DNA of 64,000 bases from Diadophis punctatus similis (Eukaryota; Chordata; Lepidosauria; Squamata; Dipsadidae): positions 18,199,308 to 18,263,307 of the forward strand of contig JALIGW010000014.1 in assembly GCA_023053685.1 (NCBI GenBank), written 5' to 3'. The notes below the pieces were generated by a model. The model was given only the letters and a program-made list of their open reading frames with translations, made no database searches and was not told the origin of the DNA. The translations under genes were made by a program, and so were the position numbers. Shown in pieces: positions 45,518 to 58,202 of this stretch. Numbering within the stretch: the stretch's first letter is position 1; each line of letters opens with the position of its first letter.

Positions 45518-47097
45518 ATTTTATTTATTTATTTATTTATTAGTTGTTCTTATAGGCCGCCCAACTCCCGCGGGACTCAGGGTGGTGTACAACATAAAGA
45601 AAGAACAATCAATAAGACACAATAATAAGAATTAAAATGAATTACAAAAATTAAAAACAAACCCCCATTCATACATTGATCTTTATTTCACCCCATCTGC
45701 AGGAAGAGCCATGTTTTCACGGCTTTTCAGAAGGCCAGCAGGGTGGGGATAATCCGGATCTCTGGGGGGAGTTGGTTCCAGAGAGATGGGGCTCCCACAG
45801 AGAAGGCTCTCCCCCGCGGTCCCACCAACCGGCATTGTTTGGCTGACGGGATCTGGAGGAGACCAACTCTGTGGGACCTAACCAGTCGTAGGGAGGTATG
45901 TGGCAGGATGCGGTCCCGGAGGTAACCTGGCCCTGAGCCATGTAGGGCTTTAAAGATTATAATCAACACCTTGAATTGCACCTGGAGACCAATGGGCAAC
46001 CAATGCAGCTGGCGGAGTATAGGTGTTACATGGATGTATCTAGAAACACCCACTACAGCTCGCGCAGCTGCATTTTGCACCAATTGCAGTCTCCAGATAC
46101 TCTTTGAGGGTAGCCCCATGTAGAGCGTATTACAGTAGTCCAGCCGTGAGGTGATGAGGACGTGAGTGACTGTGAGTCTCCAGGTAGGGTCCCAATTGGT
46201 GCACCAGGTGAACCTGTGCAAAGGTCCCCCTAGCCACAGCTGCCAGATGTTGGTCCAATTTTAGCTGTGGGTCTAGGAGAACACCCAGATTGCGAGCCCA
46301 TTCCGAGGGAGTTAATTTCTCTCCCCCAAGAACCAAGGAGGGGCAATCGACATAATCCCTAGGGGGTAATATCCACAGCCACTCAGTCTTGTCAGGGTTG
46401 AGCCTCAGCCTGTTCTTTCCTATCCAGACTCTAACATCATCCAGGCATCGGCACATTACATCCACTGCTTCCCTGAATTGAGACGGGGTGGAGATGTACA
46501 ACTGGGTATCGTCAGCGTATTGCTGGAACCTCACCCCGTGTCATCGGATGATCTCACCCAGCGGTTTCATGTAGATGTTAAACAGGATGGGCGCGAGGAC
46601 CAAGCCCTGAGGCACCCTGCAGATCAGGGGCCTAGGGGTCGACCTCTGTCCTCCTATCAACACAGACTGCGTCCTGTCGGAGAGGTAGGAGGAGAACCAC
46701 CGTAAAACAGTGCCTCCCACTCCCAACTTGCCGAGACGGCGCAGAAGGATAACATGGTCAATGGTATCGAAAGCTGCTGAGAGGTCAAGTAGCACCAGGA
46801 TGGAGGAATAACCACCATCCCGGGCTCGCCAGAGATCATCCATCAGGGTGACCAAAGCAGTTTCCATGCTGTAGCCGGGCCTGAAACCCGATTGAAAGGA
46901 TCTAGATAATCACTGTCATCCAATAACCGTAGGAGCTGGAGCGCCACCATTTTCTCTACAACCTTACCCACAAAGGGTAGGTTGGACGGAAGTTCTTTAA
47001 ATCCGCTGGGTCCAGGGAAGGCTTCTTGAGAAGGGGCCGCAACTTTTTAGGGTTGCGGCATCGATCCCTCTCTCAAAGAATTCACAACCACCTGGAG
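45518..47097 (-). mobile_element. L2-type LINE, 5'-truncated, inactivated
   Basis: Tail-to-tail with the previous L2 (43 bp between). The 3' end (TATTTATTTATTAG, TATAGGCCGCCCAACTCC) is at the left. Frames going leftward from 46867: 46867-46541 ([28 protein letters not shown]), 46534-46130 ([27 protein letters not shown]) and 46221-45727 (C-terminus). The right end meets a hAT-MITE fragment (47098-47134). Confidence 0.92.
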
Positions 47098-47134
47098 CTG
47101 TGCTCCACTCCGCACCGGTAGGAACCCACCACTG
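47098..47134 (-). repeat. hAT-MITE end fragment
   Basis: CCGCACCGGTAGGAACCCACCACTG is the reverse complement of the end seen at 5439 and 36978. Only about 37 bp remain. Confidence 0.65.
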
Positions 47135-48742
47135 TGTCAGATGCATCCTACCCCAGGCCTGGTAAGATGTTGAGTTGTGGCAGTCCCACTGTTTTCTCAC
47201 CCTCGTCGTCTTGGCAGAACAAATATTATTATTCTGGCCACATTTTCATATTTAGCCATTATTCCAACAGGCTGAAGCAAATTTCAAAGGGAGATGTGGG
47301 TGCTGCTTCCTTGCAATTGCCCTCAGGCTGAGAAAGAGCAACATTAAAGGCACAGGCTTCATTCCAGTCCCTCAAACTCAGCACCAGCAACTTGACGGGC
47401 ACATCCAAGTATTTTTGCAATAACAGGGAATCATTGTGCTATTTTCTTGAGATTTCTTTTAAAATCACAATTGAGTCTACAGCCCTGAATTTCTAGTGAT
47501 CTTCATCCAGGTACTGATCACAATGGATCTTGCTTAGATGCAAGGATGGCTAGGGCAGATCCATTTCACTAGCTCAGTTGACAAGATATTTTTGTTTCAC
47601 TCCAAATTTATTCCTTTTCCAACTGACTGTGACCACCCATTTCAGAATAAATTATAGTTGTAACAACTACAACCACATTGTACCTGGCTGTTATAATTAG
47701 GAAGACCAGCAGAGAGGAAGTGGTCAGGCTACATCCAGCTTCAAACTAGCTTGAGCAAAGCATATGAAACCACAAGGCAAGGATTAAGAGATGGTCAATT
47801 TAATCTGGGACACATTAGTTCAAACTATAAATCACAGCATCCTTACATCTGCAACAACTGTTCAACTGTTTAGAGTATCTAACAGCACACAGAAAGCTAA
47901 AATGCTAGAGCAATAGAAAAGATAAAAGGAGAGACGTGCAAAACTTTTCAAATTTAGAATGGTTCAACCATTGGGGAAGATCAAAACCACAGTTTCACAT
48001 TTGAATTAGATGTTTTAAATATTTTGTGTATTTCATGAACAAAACTTAAAAGATCCTCTTTTCTGCTCATCTGGTTTGAAACCTGACAGCTTTTCTTCAA
48101 TTAAAAAGTAATTTCCTATCTATGGCCAGATTAGTATAGCAGATAAACCTTTCTTCTCATGTCAATGGAGATATTATTTCATTATTGCTCATGTAATTAG
48201 CATTACAAATATGCACCAGCCTTTTCCAGCTGGTGCCCTAAAGATGACAATGCTGGCAACTGATCACATTTGGAATGTCACAGAAAGTAGGTTTAAGGCA
48301 ACTGTACTAACTTCATGTATTAGAATTGATATAAATGTTGCTATTTGATAAAATTATCCAAAAAGATGGAAATTAGGGAAATTGAAGGAAAAGATCAGAA
48401 CTTTGCAGCGTCTAAAAGACAGCTTTGGTGAGCTACAATCCACCTGATTTGTGTATTATCCTGAATATCAATAGTGAAACGAAAAACCAGAGGTAAGATG
48501 ATAGCAATTACTGATCAATTGTGAAAAAAAGGCATGAGGCAGATTTTCTTTTCTTTTTTGCACCAATGGACTGATTAACCGATGCAGGGAGAAAAAAGGA
48601 TAAATCCCTGACATGGTTAATCCGTGAGAAATGTGGGGACCTTCCTAATAGATTCAGGGTGAGTATTTTTGCAAGACTTTTGCTCAACCAGAGAGGAATC
48701 ATTTGGGAGGCCATTCCGGACTTCCATTTTTCCTTTCTGTAG
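47135..48742. other. Intergenic, unassigned
   Basis: No gene or repeat recognised. It ends in a T/C-rich tract (CCATTTTTCCTTTCTGTAG) that could be a splice acceptor at 48742. Confidence 0.4.
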
Positions 48743-49032
48743 GGACTGCGTGCTTTGGCCAAGGCATGCAGCCAGGCCCTGCTGTGGATGATGGGGAGCT
48801 TCGTGCGTTTGAACCTGATCCACAAGCACCAGGGAGAGGAAGGCATGTCTGGCTACAACTGTGCAAGAGACGGGCTTGAACTTTCTCTCACAACGCAGCT
48901 AGGCCTCAAAGGCTCCGTCTTTCCCAAAACATTCGACTTCCGGACCCATCATGCTGCACCCACGAGGAAGTCAGTCTTGTCACGTGTTCCGGTGGTGGAG
49001 GAGGAAGAGGAGGGATGCAGCCCATCTTCCAG
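48743..49032 (+). CDS. Candidate internal exon, product unknown
   Basis: Between TTTTTCCTTTCTGTAG (acceptor ending 48742) and CCAG|GTAAGC (donor at 49033) lies 290 bp open in one frame: GLRALAKACSQALLWMMGS..., then EEEEEG near the end. Both splice sites fit consensus closely. I do not recognise the protein. It could be an alternative 5' exon (coding or not) of the gene starting at the CpG island, an exon of an unrelated transcript, or chance. Confidence 0.3.
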
Positions 49033-49229
49033 GTAAGCAGTGCGAAAAGTGATGGGGGGGCGTTGGGGTTGCAAAAAAAGGCAACTAGCTGGCTGGGACG
49101 GATAGGTGTTGTAGTCCCCACTCACCCCATTCGCTTGTAAAGTCTAATAGTGGGGGGGAGGGAATCGATGAGGTTACAGGTAGTTGTAACCCCCCCATCC
49201 CTCCCCCCCCCGGTTTACAGAGCGGGAAG

Positions 49230-50400
49230 CGGCCCCGGGCTGTGGATGCTGGGTCTTGGAGTCCCGCAGGAAGGCGAAAGCCGCAGGGACCAAACGGCCT
49301 TTCCGAACTGAAGCGGCTCCTCTGGCATCGGAGAGACACTCGTGGGCTTTTCTCCACCTTGGGGAGAAGCTCCTCAAGCCGCCCCAAGACCACCACCCCT
49401 CAGCTTGGCTCGCCTTCAAAATGGCCGCCCAGCGGCAGCCAGCCTATACGGCCGCTCCCTCCCGGCGCTCCGGACTCCATGATCCCCTCGCCTTTCCTTT
49501 CCGCTCTGCGCCATTCCAGCCGCTCCCTTCGGCCGAGCAACGTGACGGGAGAAGGGATGGTGAGCCCAGGGAGCATGCGCGCGCCGCGGGGCGGGGCGAA
49601 GGAAGCCGGTCGCGTCACTTCCTCTATTGCGCGAGCCGCCGCCCGGCACCCAACCAATCACCGCGTCGGCTTGCGCTCCTTCCCCCCGCCGTGCTCCCTC
49701 CCCCCTCCCGACTTACCCTCGCCGTTTCCGGCCCCGAGTTCCTTAGTAACAATGGAGCATAAAATGGCCGCTTGAGAGAGCGAAGCGGAGCCAGGAAGGG
49801 ACGCAGCCGCCGCCGAGCCAGCCAGGCCGAGGAGACGCGTCGGCGGGCGGGAGAAACGGGAGACGGGACGGAACGACGCCGCGGCCTCTGGGGCGGTACG
49901 AGGGGGCGCGGCGGCCAGACTCTGGGAGGGCGGCTGAGGAGGAAGACGGGGGACGGGGCGGCGGCGCGCGAGGCCTGGGGGGGGGAAGGGGGGAGGCTCT
50001 CGGGTCGAGCGGCAACAAGGCCCGTCCTCCGCCGAGGTCCGCTGCCCTCCTTTCTTCCCTCGCGAGGCGGAAGGCTCTCCCGATCCGCCGGACTACAACT
50101 CCCATCGTCTCTCGCCGGCGGGGCTGACGGCCTCCGGGGCCTTCCCCTCCCCATAAATCCGGGTGTGCGGAGGGAGGCCCGCCCTTGGCCCCGCTTCGGG
50201 GGCTGCGGCGAGCGGCCTAACTGGCGAGCGAGAGGCCCGGGCCTGGCTTGGCGTTACGACCTGGCCTCCCCAGGGCCTTCTCCAGTCATCGCCGCCCCCG
50301 CCTAAATCGGGTCCCTCTCCCCCCCCCCCCCCCGGTGACAGCTGGATGAGAAGAAATCGCGGTGTGCAGGGTCTGGGTCTCCTCCTCCTGAGTTTCGCAT
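49230..50400. promoter_or_regulatory. CpG island, probable promoter of RLIM (inferred from synteny)
   Basis: The only long GC- and CpG-rich stretch in the window. It contains a GC-box (GGGGCGGGGCG, about 49587), a CCAAT box (ACCAATCAC, about 49652), two YY1-like AAAATGGCCGC motifs (49418 and 49761) and an ETS-like CACTTCCTC (about 49617). Short open frames on both strands are by-products of GC richness. In mammals RLIM (RNF12), a nuclear E3 ubiquitin ligase, follows NEXMIF in the same orientation and starts with non-coding exons, so a CpG promoter about 24 kb downstream of NEXMIF fits. The first exon would be around 49770-49895. No RLIM coding sequence is in the window, so the gene name is not proven. 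Confidence 0.6.
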
Positions 50401-53400
50401 CTGATCCTCGTTGGGAGATCCGAGGGCAGGCTGCCTTCTGATGTGTCATGGCTGTTGGTTGAAAGTCACGGCTCTGGCAGGAAAATCCCCCCCCCCCCAG
50501 CGTGGCTGTCCCAGAAAGCCTCTTTGGTTCCCCAGGTCAAGTGGGTTTCTCTCCTCTCCGCTTTTCCTCCAGCCCCCCCTCCTATTTCGGGTGGGGGGGA
50601 TTTTTTTTCGTGGCATAAATCATTAGGCATTATTCCCGTGTAGGGTGTGGTAGAGGCAGGAAGGGGGAAGCAGGGCCTCTTTCCTTTCCTGGGTCATCCC
50701 CTCTGATGGTCACAGGCTATTAATTTGTTGGTTCCTTTATAGGTTCCAGAGACTCATGTCGTCCATAAATTAGAAATAGTCTCTCCCAATTTTTTGGTAC
50801 AACCATGACCTGGATGACTGAGAATCTCCATAGACATTTAGCAATAAAAATAGTCTGGTTTTAAATCCGAGTTTATTTGGCCCATAAATCAAATGATAGT
50901 ATTTGGGGTTGTCCTTGGTTCACCGGTGTGATTTCATCAAATACCAGAAAGACACACTCATAGTTAGTTACGGTAGTGATCAGGACCCATTCAGATATTT
51001 GCCACCCCTAACCAAACAGGAAGCACCTAGTTTTATTACTTTGTGCCTTCATCCTTTTTGGATTTCTGTAATTTGCTCAATCCAACCACATGTTAACAAT
51101 ACTACTTTATGATGACAAGAATGTCAATTATACTGACAGTGCAGGAATAGCTATCTTCAGGATGTAGGTAATTATATAGTAAATGTTGAGTTACTCCTCG
51201 TTTTGATATAGAGAATTTTAAATGGGTTAAGTTACCAACTGTACTGAATTCTGCCAAAAGCTCTGGAGTGAAATTCAAGTATAACATGAAAATAATGACA
51301 TTTAAGTCAAATTACATTTGCTTTTAAATGATCAGCTAGCATATAATGGCTTCATTGTATGTGGTATTTAACTTTTTTTTAAGGCAGAGTTACCCCAAAC
51401 AACTTTTAATTGAAATTTGAGAAGTACATAGAGAGGAACTATATTGCTAGCATCTACCAATTTGTTTAACATCTGCTCTTTAGCATGCAATGTTTTGCTT
51501 GGGATATGGAAGTGAGCTTAAACCAAACTGTTTCAGAGAAGATGTGAAATTTGAAAGGGGAGATGGTGGAAATGAAACTTGAAAGATGCTGGGTTGGAGT
51601 TCCAGGCATAAGTAACGGGAAGCCAATAGACCAGTGAGATCACCTCCTCTTGCAAAATAACCCAAAGCTGTAGTCCTGGGGGAGTTAAAGCCCCAAGTGA
51701 GTGAGAAATAGGTAAAGAAGATTTTGTTTGAAAGGAAAGAAGCTACCGTAATTCTTTTTTAAAAGATTTGGTGATGGCTTGCTCTTGTATAATTACCATG
51801 AGCATTGGTACATAGTTAAATGTAATTACTGGTTGGCCATGGAAGTCAACAATTTGTTATTCCTGTGCTTAATAACTGTTAAGCTTTATTTCTCTCCAGG
51901 GGTATCAGTGCTACTAAGGATGCAGTCTGAATCCCTGCCAAGTTCAGGAAAACTTCACATGAAGAGTTTCAATATTTTGGTAGACCAATTAGGCTGCTTG
52001 GGTTGGAGAAAAATTGACCTTTTATTTTTCCAACCAATGTGCCATTTTGAAAAAACCCTAATCTTTGGTAGCAAATCTACCACAAATGCATATAAAGTAA
52101 TGAAAAAAATTCTCAATTCAAGTTGAATCCATTCAGAGTCCATGTGGAGTTGAGCAGCATATAAGTACAAATAATAAATAAAGTACAAGTTGATTATATG
52201 AAAAAATGCATTTAAATTCTGAAGTTCAACATTTGGAAGATTTCTTTTGTCAGCTTAAAACTATTTTAATCTAAGACAATGTGAAAATAAGGATGGGCAA
52301 TTTGTAAGTCCAACTAGCTTGAATGGAAACTACTTCGAGCATTCCAAGTGCACAGGTCTCAGTACCTCTAGAGATTTCTGTTTTACTCATACCTACTATG
52401 TTCTGCTACTTCTAGTCAGAAATGCAGTTTAGGCATCTAGTGTTTCTCTATTGGCTTTTTTGCATTTTCCAGCCTTTGTTAAAAGATTAGAAACCGGTCA
52501 GATATTTCCATCTTTTCTCTCCACACTCCATTTTCCATAGTTTTATACAGTAAAGCCTGCATTCCAGATTCTATCCCTGATTAGTACTTTGTTAATTGAT
52601 ACTGTTTGGCAATTATCAAATATTTGTATGAGATGAGTCATGCTTAAGGCAACAAGTGGAGGAAAAAAGACTTCAGGAAAGGAATGTTTGGTCCAAGCTT
52701 TTAATTACATAACAATATCTAAGAGGTCCAAACCACCTTTTCTGTACTTAAATCAAAAATGAATGTAACAAAGGAAGAGCATGAGAAAGAGAAGAGGGTT
52801 GAAATGCAAGGGAACATAAGATGGTGGTCGCCATTGCCTAACTAACACTTTCTTTACAGTAGTTGAAGGCTTGTAGTAAAATTGCCTAAAACTATAAGTA
52901 AGGGAAGTGCGGCTTTGATTTATTTTTTCTTTTTCCCAGGTAGCTAAAGTAATTAACTTTTGAAAAGTCGGGGAACTACGGTATATGTGGATGTTTACAT
53001 GATCTTCTGAAGGTTGGATCTGGTTCAGAATGATAATCTGTTCTGACATAATTTTTTGATGTTGATAAATTTTGTAACCCTTGATACTCAGTTGGATCAC
53101 TACTGTCCATCCTATACGTTTTTCATATGTGTAGAAAAACTGGCTAAAAGAGGCAGAAATGTCCAGACCATTTCACAACAAGCTTCAAAAAGAATTTTGG
53201 AAGATGACCTTGTGAAACATTTCTACTGACAGAATGGTTTTCCTCTTTTTAACCAGTAGGAAGATTCATGTAGAACCAATGCTTCATATTTTGTACATGT
53301 TCAGCCTGATTGCACTGAACTGCAGTAGGCTATATAGAATGCGGCCTGTGATCTTGAAAGAGAACTTTCTATCAGTTTAAAATCCTGCTGTGACCTTAGT

Positions 53401-53489
53401 TTCAAAGAAGCTGCCAGTGCTGATTATGAGGATGGAGGGTGGGATGAAATTTGTTCACTTTTTCACTTTTTGAAAGAATATCCTTGATA
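50401..53489 (+). other. Probable first intron of the downstream gene, mostly unassigned
   Basis: Ordinary A/T-rich sequence. A short L2 3' end scrap occurs at about 52125-52180 (TCAGAGTCCATGTGGAGTTG, then AATAATAAATAAAG). No coding exon seen. Confidence 0.4.
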
Positions 53490-53875
53490 TGAAGAACAGT
53501 TGCAGGAATTGGGTATGTTTAGTCCAGGAAAGGGGGACTAGAGATGACATGATAGCAGCTTTCCAATATTTGAGGAACTGCCACAAAGAAGAGGGGATCA
53601 ATCTATTCTCCAAAGCACCGGAGGGCAAGACAAGAAACAATGGACGGAAACTAATCAAGCAGAGAAGCAACCTAGAATTAAGGAGAAATTTACTAACAGT
53701 GAGAACAATCGGTGGAACAACTTGCCTTCAGAAGTGATGATAGTTCCATCACAGGAGGCTTTTAAGAAGAGATTGGATAGCTATTTGTCTGGAATGGTAT
53801 AGGGTCTCCTGCTTGAGCAGGGGATTCGACTAGAAGACCTCCAAGGTCCCTTCCAACTCTGTTATTCTGTTATTT
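53490..53875 (+). repeat. CR1 3' portion
   Basis: ORF2 C-terminus (GAACAGTTGCAGGAATTGGG, GATGACATGATAGCAGC) through TTCGACTAGAAGACCTCC to the tail CTCTGTTATTCTGTTATTT. Confidence 0.92.
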
Positions 53876-54461
53876 ATAATCTTATTTTCTTCTGCTTCAA
53901 AAAACAGAGTTTGCCTAGTGCATCCGTAAGACCTTTTGGCTGATTAGGCACCAGGTGCTGTCCAGATATTTTGGCCTTCAACTCTCATCAATTTGAATGC
54001 CTTTTCAGTCAGCAAGCGCAGTGTAACTTCCTAAAGACCTTTGTATCCCTGTTATTCTGACCTGTTTAATTGTTCTTCCCATTCAGTTTCTCATCAGTTC
54101 CTTAATATATAGAAATTAAAGAGCCCTTAATTTCAGAAGGAACCACTTTTTAGACTGTTTATAGTGAATGGGACCTTGGGGAGAGTTATCTTGACATGGC
54201 CATGCAATTTGCCTCATGCCATTTCAGTGGCAGGTCAGAAGAGCTTTTCAGCACAGCATCTGGCCAGAAGCCAATCTGATTCAACTTGCTGATTCTGGGT
54301 AAAATAGCTCTGATTTTTTTTTTAGTCAATCATCACCCTGAACAAGATAACTCCAATGGATTGGCAACTTTGCCAAGGACAAGTCAATCAATCACACTTT
54401 AAAACAAATTATCTGTCCTCTAATATTTCAAGAGGAATAATGCTGGGCAACTGTAAGTGCG
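53876..54461. other. Unassigned
   Basis: No gene or repeat recognised. Confidence 0.4.
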
Positions 54462-54502
54462 GGATGGATGGATGGATGGATGGATGGATGGATGGATGGA
54501 TG

Positions 54503-54541
<39 letters not shown>
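54462..54541. repeat. (GGAT)n(GATA)n microsatellite
   Basis: About 10 GGAT units followed by about 10 GATA units. GATA-type (Bkm-like) arrays are well known in snake genomes. Confidence 0.97.
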
Positions 54542-55086
54542 GTGTGTGTCATCATCATTCTAGCTGTTGTCTCATCCACTGAAGGATGAAGGCCTCTTCT
54601 GCATATTTCCAACCAAAATAGTCCTGAACTTACTTTTGCCAGTTGGGCCTGCCATACATGTCATTCATCCATCTTGCTTTAGGTCTCTTTTGTGGACGCT
54701 TTTTATCAATTGGGATCCGTTCTATGACTGCCTTGGTCCACCTGCCATCAGTTCTTGCTATGTGACCAGCCCATTTCCATTTCAGTTCTTTTACTCTCTT
54801 GATGATATCCTATACTTTCATTTGTTCTCTAATCCACGTGCAGATCTTTCTACCTTGTCCTATAATGCCGAGCATGTTTCTTTCCATGGCTTTTTGCGCC
54901 ACTCGTAGCTTTTGTATTGATATATATATAATCGGTATCTCTCTAGTAGTACCAGTAGTAATAATACTTTTTATGTATTTATAATTTCTACAAGTAGTGC
55001 AGCATCAAACTACTAACTCACTACAGTCCAAGTTAAAACAAAGTAAAATATAGAATTTTGATAATCTAACCTGTGACATTTAATTA
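54542..55086. other. Unassigned
   Basis: No gene or clear repeat. The stretch 54560-54910 reads in part like an old retroelement but I cannot name it. Confidence 0.35.
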
Positions 55087-55482
55087 CAGGTAGTCATCGA
55101 CTTACAACAGTTTGTTTAGTGACCGTCTGAAGTCACTAAACAACAGCACTTTAAAAAGTGAGTTATGATTTTTTTACACACGATTGTTGCGGCACCCTCC
55201 CCCCATAGTCACATGATCAAAACTCAGGTGCTTGGCAACTGGCTTATAGTTATGACGGTTGCAGTGTCCTGGGGGTCACACAATCCCCTTTTGCGACTTT
55301 CTGACATGCAAAGTCAATGGGGAAGCCAGATTCGTTTAACAACCGGGTTACTGATTTAACAACTGCAGTGATTCACTTAACTGTGGCAAGAAAGGTCATA
55401 AAATGAGGCAAAACTCACTTAACAAATTCTCATTTAGCAACAGAAATTTTGGGCTCAATTGTCATAAGTTGAGGTCTACCTG
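55087..55482. mobile_element. TA-flanked MITE, full length
   Basis: 396 bp. TA precedes CAGGTAGTCATCGACTTAC; the right end is TAAGTTGAGGTCTACCTG. The interior matches 42073-42457 in reverse complement. Confidence 0.87.
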
Positions 55483-55895
55483 TGGGGGAGGAAAACAAGG
55501 AAAAAAGGCCTCTGCCTCCAAGCAATTTGCCAAACAGCAAACAGCACAGATGATATACACTGTTTGCTGTGTATTTCTGTGCATGTGTGCCTGACCCATA
55601 GAAATAGCAAAAAATGGGAGAAATGTACATTATGCCAGAAAGTTTTCTTAAATGTAGTCACATTAACTCCTCCCAATTATTTAAATAGATCTACTCCAAG
55701 GTAACTAAACTCTAATACTAAACAGGACACTTACATTTCAGACTATACTTGTACAGAGCTGTTAAAATTAATTAAAATTTCTGGAAGTATACATTATTCT
55801 CTATTATTTAAAAGAAGATACAATAGCACTGGACCTCTTCAGAGCAAACATTTATTTTAAAAAGCTTCTTTATTTTGTTAAGTTGTCTAGATTTA

Positions 55896-56039
55896 CAGGG
55901 ATCTCCAACCTTGGCAACTTTAAGACTTGTGGACTTCAACTCCCAGAATTCCACAGCCAGCAAAGCTAACAAAGCTGGCTGTGGAATTCTGGGAGTTGAG
56001 GTCCACAAGTCTTAAAATTGCCAAGGTTGGAGACCCCTG
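55896..56039. mobile_element. Palindromic hAT MITE
   Basis: CAGGGATCTCCAACCTTGGC ... GCCAAGGTTGGAGACCCCTG, with the centre GCTAACAAAGCTGGC. Flanking 8-mers (TAGATTTA, GCTAGAAC) match only in part. Confidence 0.83.
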
Positions 56040-57667
56040 GCTAGAACAATAATAAAGCAGTCTTTAAAAAATAAGTCTAATAATTTGAACATTCTACAGA
56101 CATTTATAGTTATTCACTTACCCCCTTGCATCCAGTTCAGCAGAAAATAAAAATCTGCGTGTCTCTCCCAGCTATTTGCCTCTTGCAGCTACTTTCAGTT
56201 TCATTTTCCCACTTGGCAAATCAGCTGTAGGTCGGGAAGCTGCTAATGACTTGCTTGGCTTTACAGGCTCTTCCCTCTTTTCTGCAAGCAGGTAAATTGC
56301 TGGAAGACAGAGGCCAAAGGGTGGGTGTGGCTGGGTGGGTGGGGCTGCATTCGGTGTATACGTCCACCCAAGTTTTCACCCTCTTTTGGGGGGTAAAAAG
56401 GTACGTCTTATACTCCGAAAATACGGTAATTTAAACAGCAACAATGCATTTCTGCATAACGTTAGTAGGGGGCCTCTTTCAGTCCAAAGGCCAAATTGGT
56501 TCAGAGCAAATGTGCCAGGACTGCAGGTCACCAGCAGGCAGTTTGCTGCAAAACAGTCTCCATTTGACCCAGAATTGCAAGTCATACCAAAAATGTTGCT
56601 CTTGATGTGGACTGTTGAATCATAATAGAAAATTTATCTTTTTTTAAAAACTTCAGAATTTTCCGAAATGAAAGAAATGTCAAAATTCTCAACTTGCTAC
56701 ATGTGGTATTGAGTTTTGGAGGAGAGATTCAATGCCTCTTTCTTTTTCAACATTGTTGGCTCCCAGAACTCCTTGTCTCCAATTAGCAATTAGGATTTAA
56801 AGTGGCATTCAGTGACCTCAGTAGGAGTAAGGTTTATTTTCTTTCTTTTTTATTGCCAAGGGGATATTTTTTTATATGCCTTGCAATGTTAACAAAGAGA
56901 AGATGAGTGCTTTTCTACTCAGAAGTGACTTCAAAAATGTGAAGATTTTTGATGTTCTGTCTGAAATCTTCCTATACAAAGTATGTTGGGGGGGAGATTG
57001 GAGGCCCAAGTTTTTCCATGCCTAATCTTAATATTTGTTACAACTTCTTAAAATCCTATTTCAGTTGAAGATGACAATTAAACTTTCATCACAATATTAA
57101 CTCTCTCCCTCCTTCCAGTGGTGTATTTCAAATAATCTGATTTTAGTTTTTGGCTCATCCATTTGGATGAAAGCAAGAGGCCTCTTATGATATGGTTCTC
57201 TAGGCACTAATCATTAGCTCCATTTAATTTAAAGAACAGTTACAGTGGCTCATCTGAAAGGCAAATTTCTGATTGTCTGCCAAGCACTACTGTATATTGA
57301 AAAACTCTTCATTCAGTTTTGCTGATAGAATTGAACATTACAATTTCATAAGTGGATCCTGCATTCACTAAGCTACATTACAATGCTATTATTGTGAGTT
57401 ACGTTTATCTCAAGCTAGAAAAAGGCCTGTGATTTGTAGAGGCTTTCCCCCCTGTTTTATGAGCTCTTTTAAAATCTAGTTCAATTACTAGATAATTGGA
57501 TCCTGATTTTATAATGCGGTTTGCAGAGATTAGCTCCCTGCTTCATATTTGTCTCTTCAGTTATTCTCGGAAGCCTTCCAGATGTCTTCACAAAGAGAAG
57601 TTAGGTGTGTGGTTACAGGAAAGACTCTGCTTAAGGAAGGCTTCCCTCATAAGAATTCAAAATTAGC
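56040..57667. other. Unassigned
   Basis: No gene or repeat recognised. Confidence 0.4.
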
Positions 57668-57675
57668 TCCTATAC

Positions 57676-58202
57676 CAGTGATGGCTAACTTTTTTTCCCT
57701 CAGGTGCCGAAAGCGCGTGTGCGTGCCCACACCCATAATGCAATGCCCCTCCCGTGCGTCCCACCCCCTGCACATGTGCGCGTAACCCACCCACCCCCAC
57801 GCATGCGCGACCCCCTGTTTTTGCCTCACATCCCAAAACAGCGCTGGGAGGTGGGGAAAGCCTCCCGTCCCCAAACGGTGCTGGGAGCAGGAAAAAGCCT
57901 CCTGTCCCAAAGCGGTGCTTGGAGGGGGGGGGGAAAGCCTCCCGTCCCCAAACGGTGCTGGGGGGGAATCTCCGGAGATCTGGGAAGGCATGGGCGGCAG
58001 AAAGTGAGGAGAAAGGTAGCCCCACCCCACCCCCCTGCGCATGCGCGCGCGTCTCCTGCAAGCAGGGCAGACTTGAAAATCAGCTGGCTGGCAGGAGGCG
58101 CGCACATGCGCGGTGGAGCTGAGCTGGAGGACGGCTCGCGTGCCCACAGAGAGGGCTCCGCGTTCCACCTGTGGCACCTGTGCCATAGGTTCGCCATCAC
58201 GG
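57676..58202. mobile_element. hAT-type MITE with perfect 8-bp duplication
   Basis: 527 bp, CAGTGATGGCTAACTTTTTT ... GGTTCGCCATCACGG (inverted). Flanked by TCCTATAC at both ends (57668-57675 and 58203-58210). The interior has three GC-rich near-copies of CCAAACGGTGCTGGGAG-type text. The long open frames here on both strands are repeat artefacts. Confidence 0.9.

Noticed and set aside
49242..50449. Overlapping long ORFs on both strands across 49.2-50.4 kb
   Set aside because: They occur in several frames on both strands at once and have Arg/Pro/Gly-rich compositions, as expected from CpG-island sequence. No known protein recognised.
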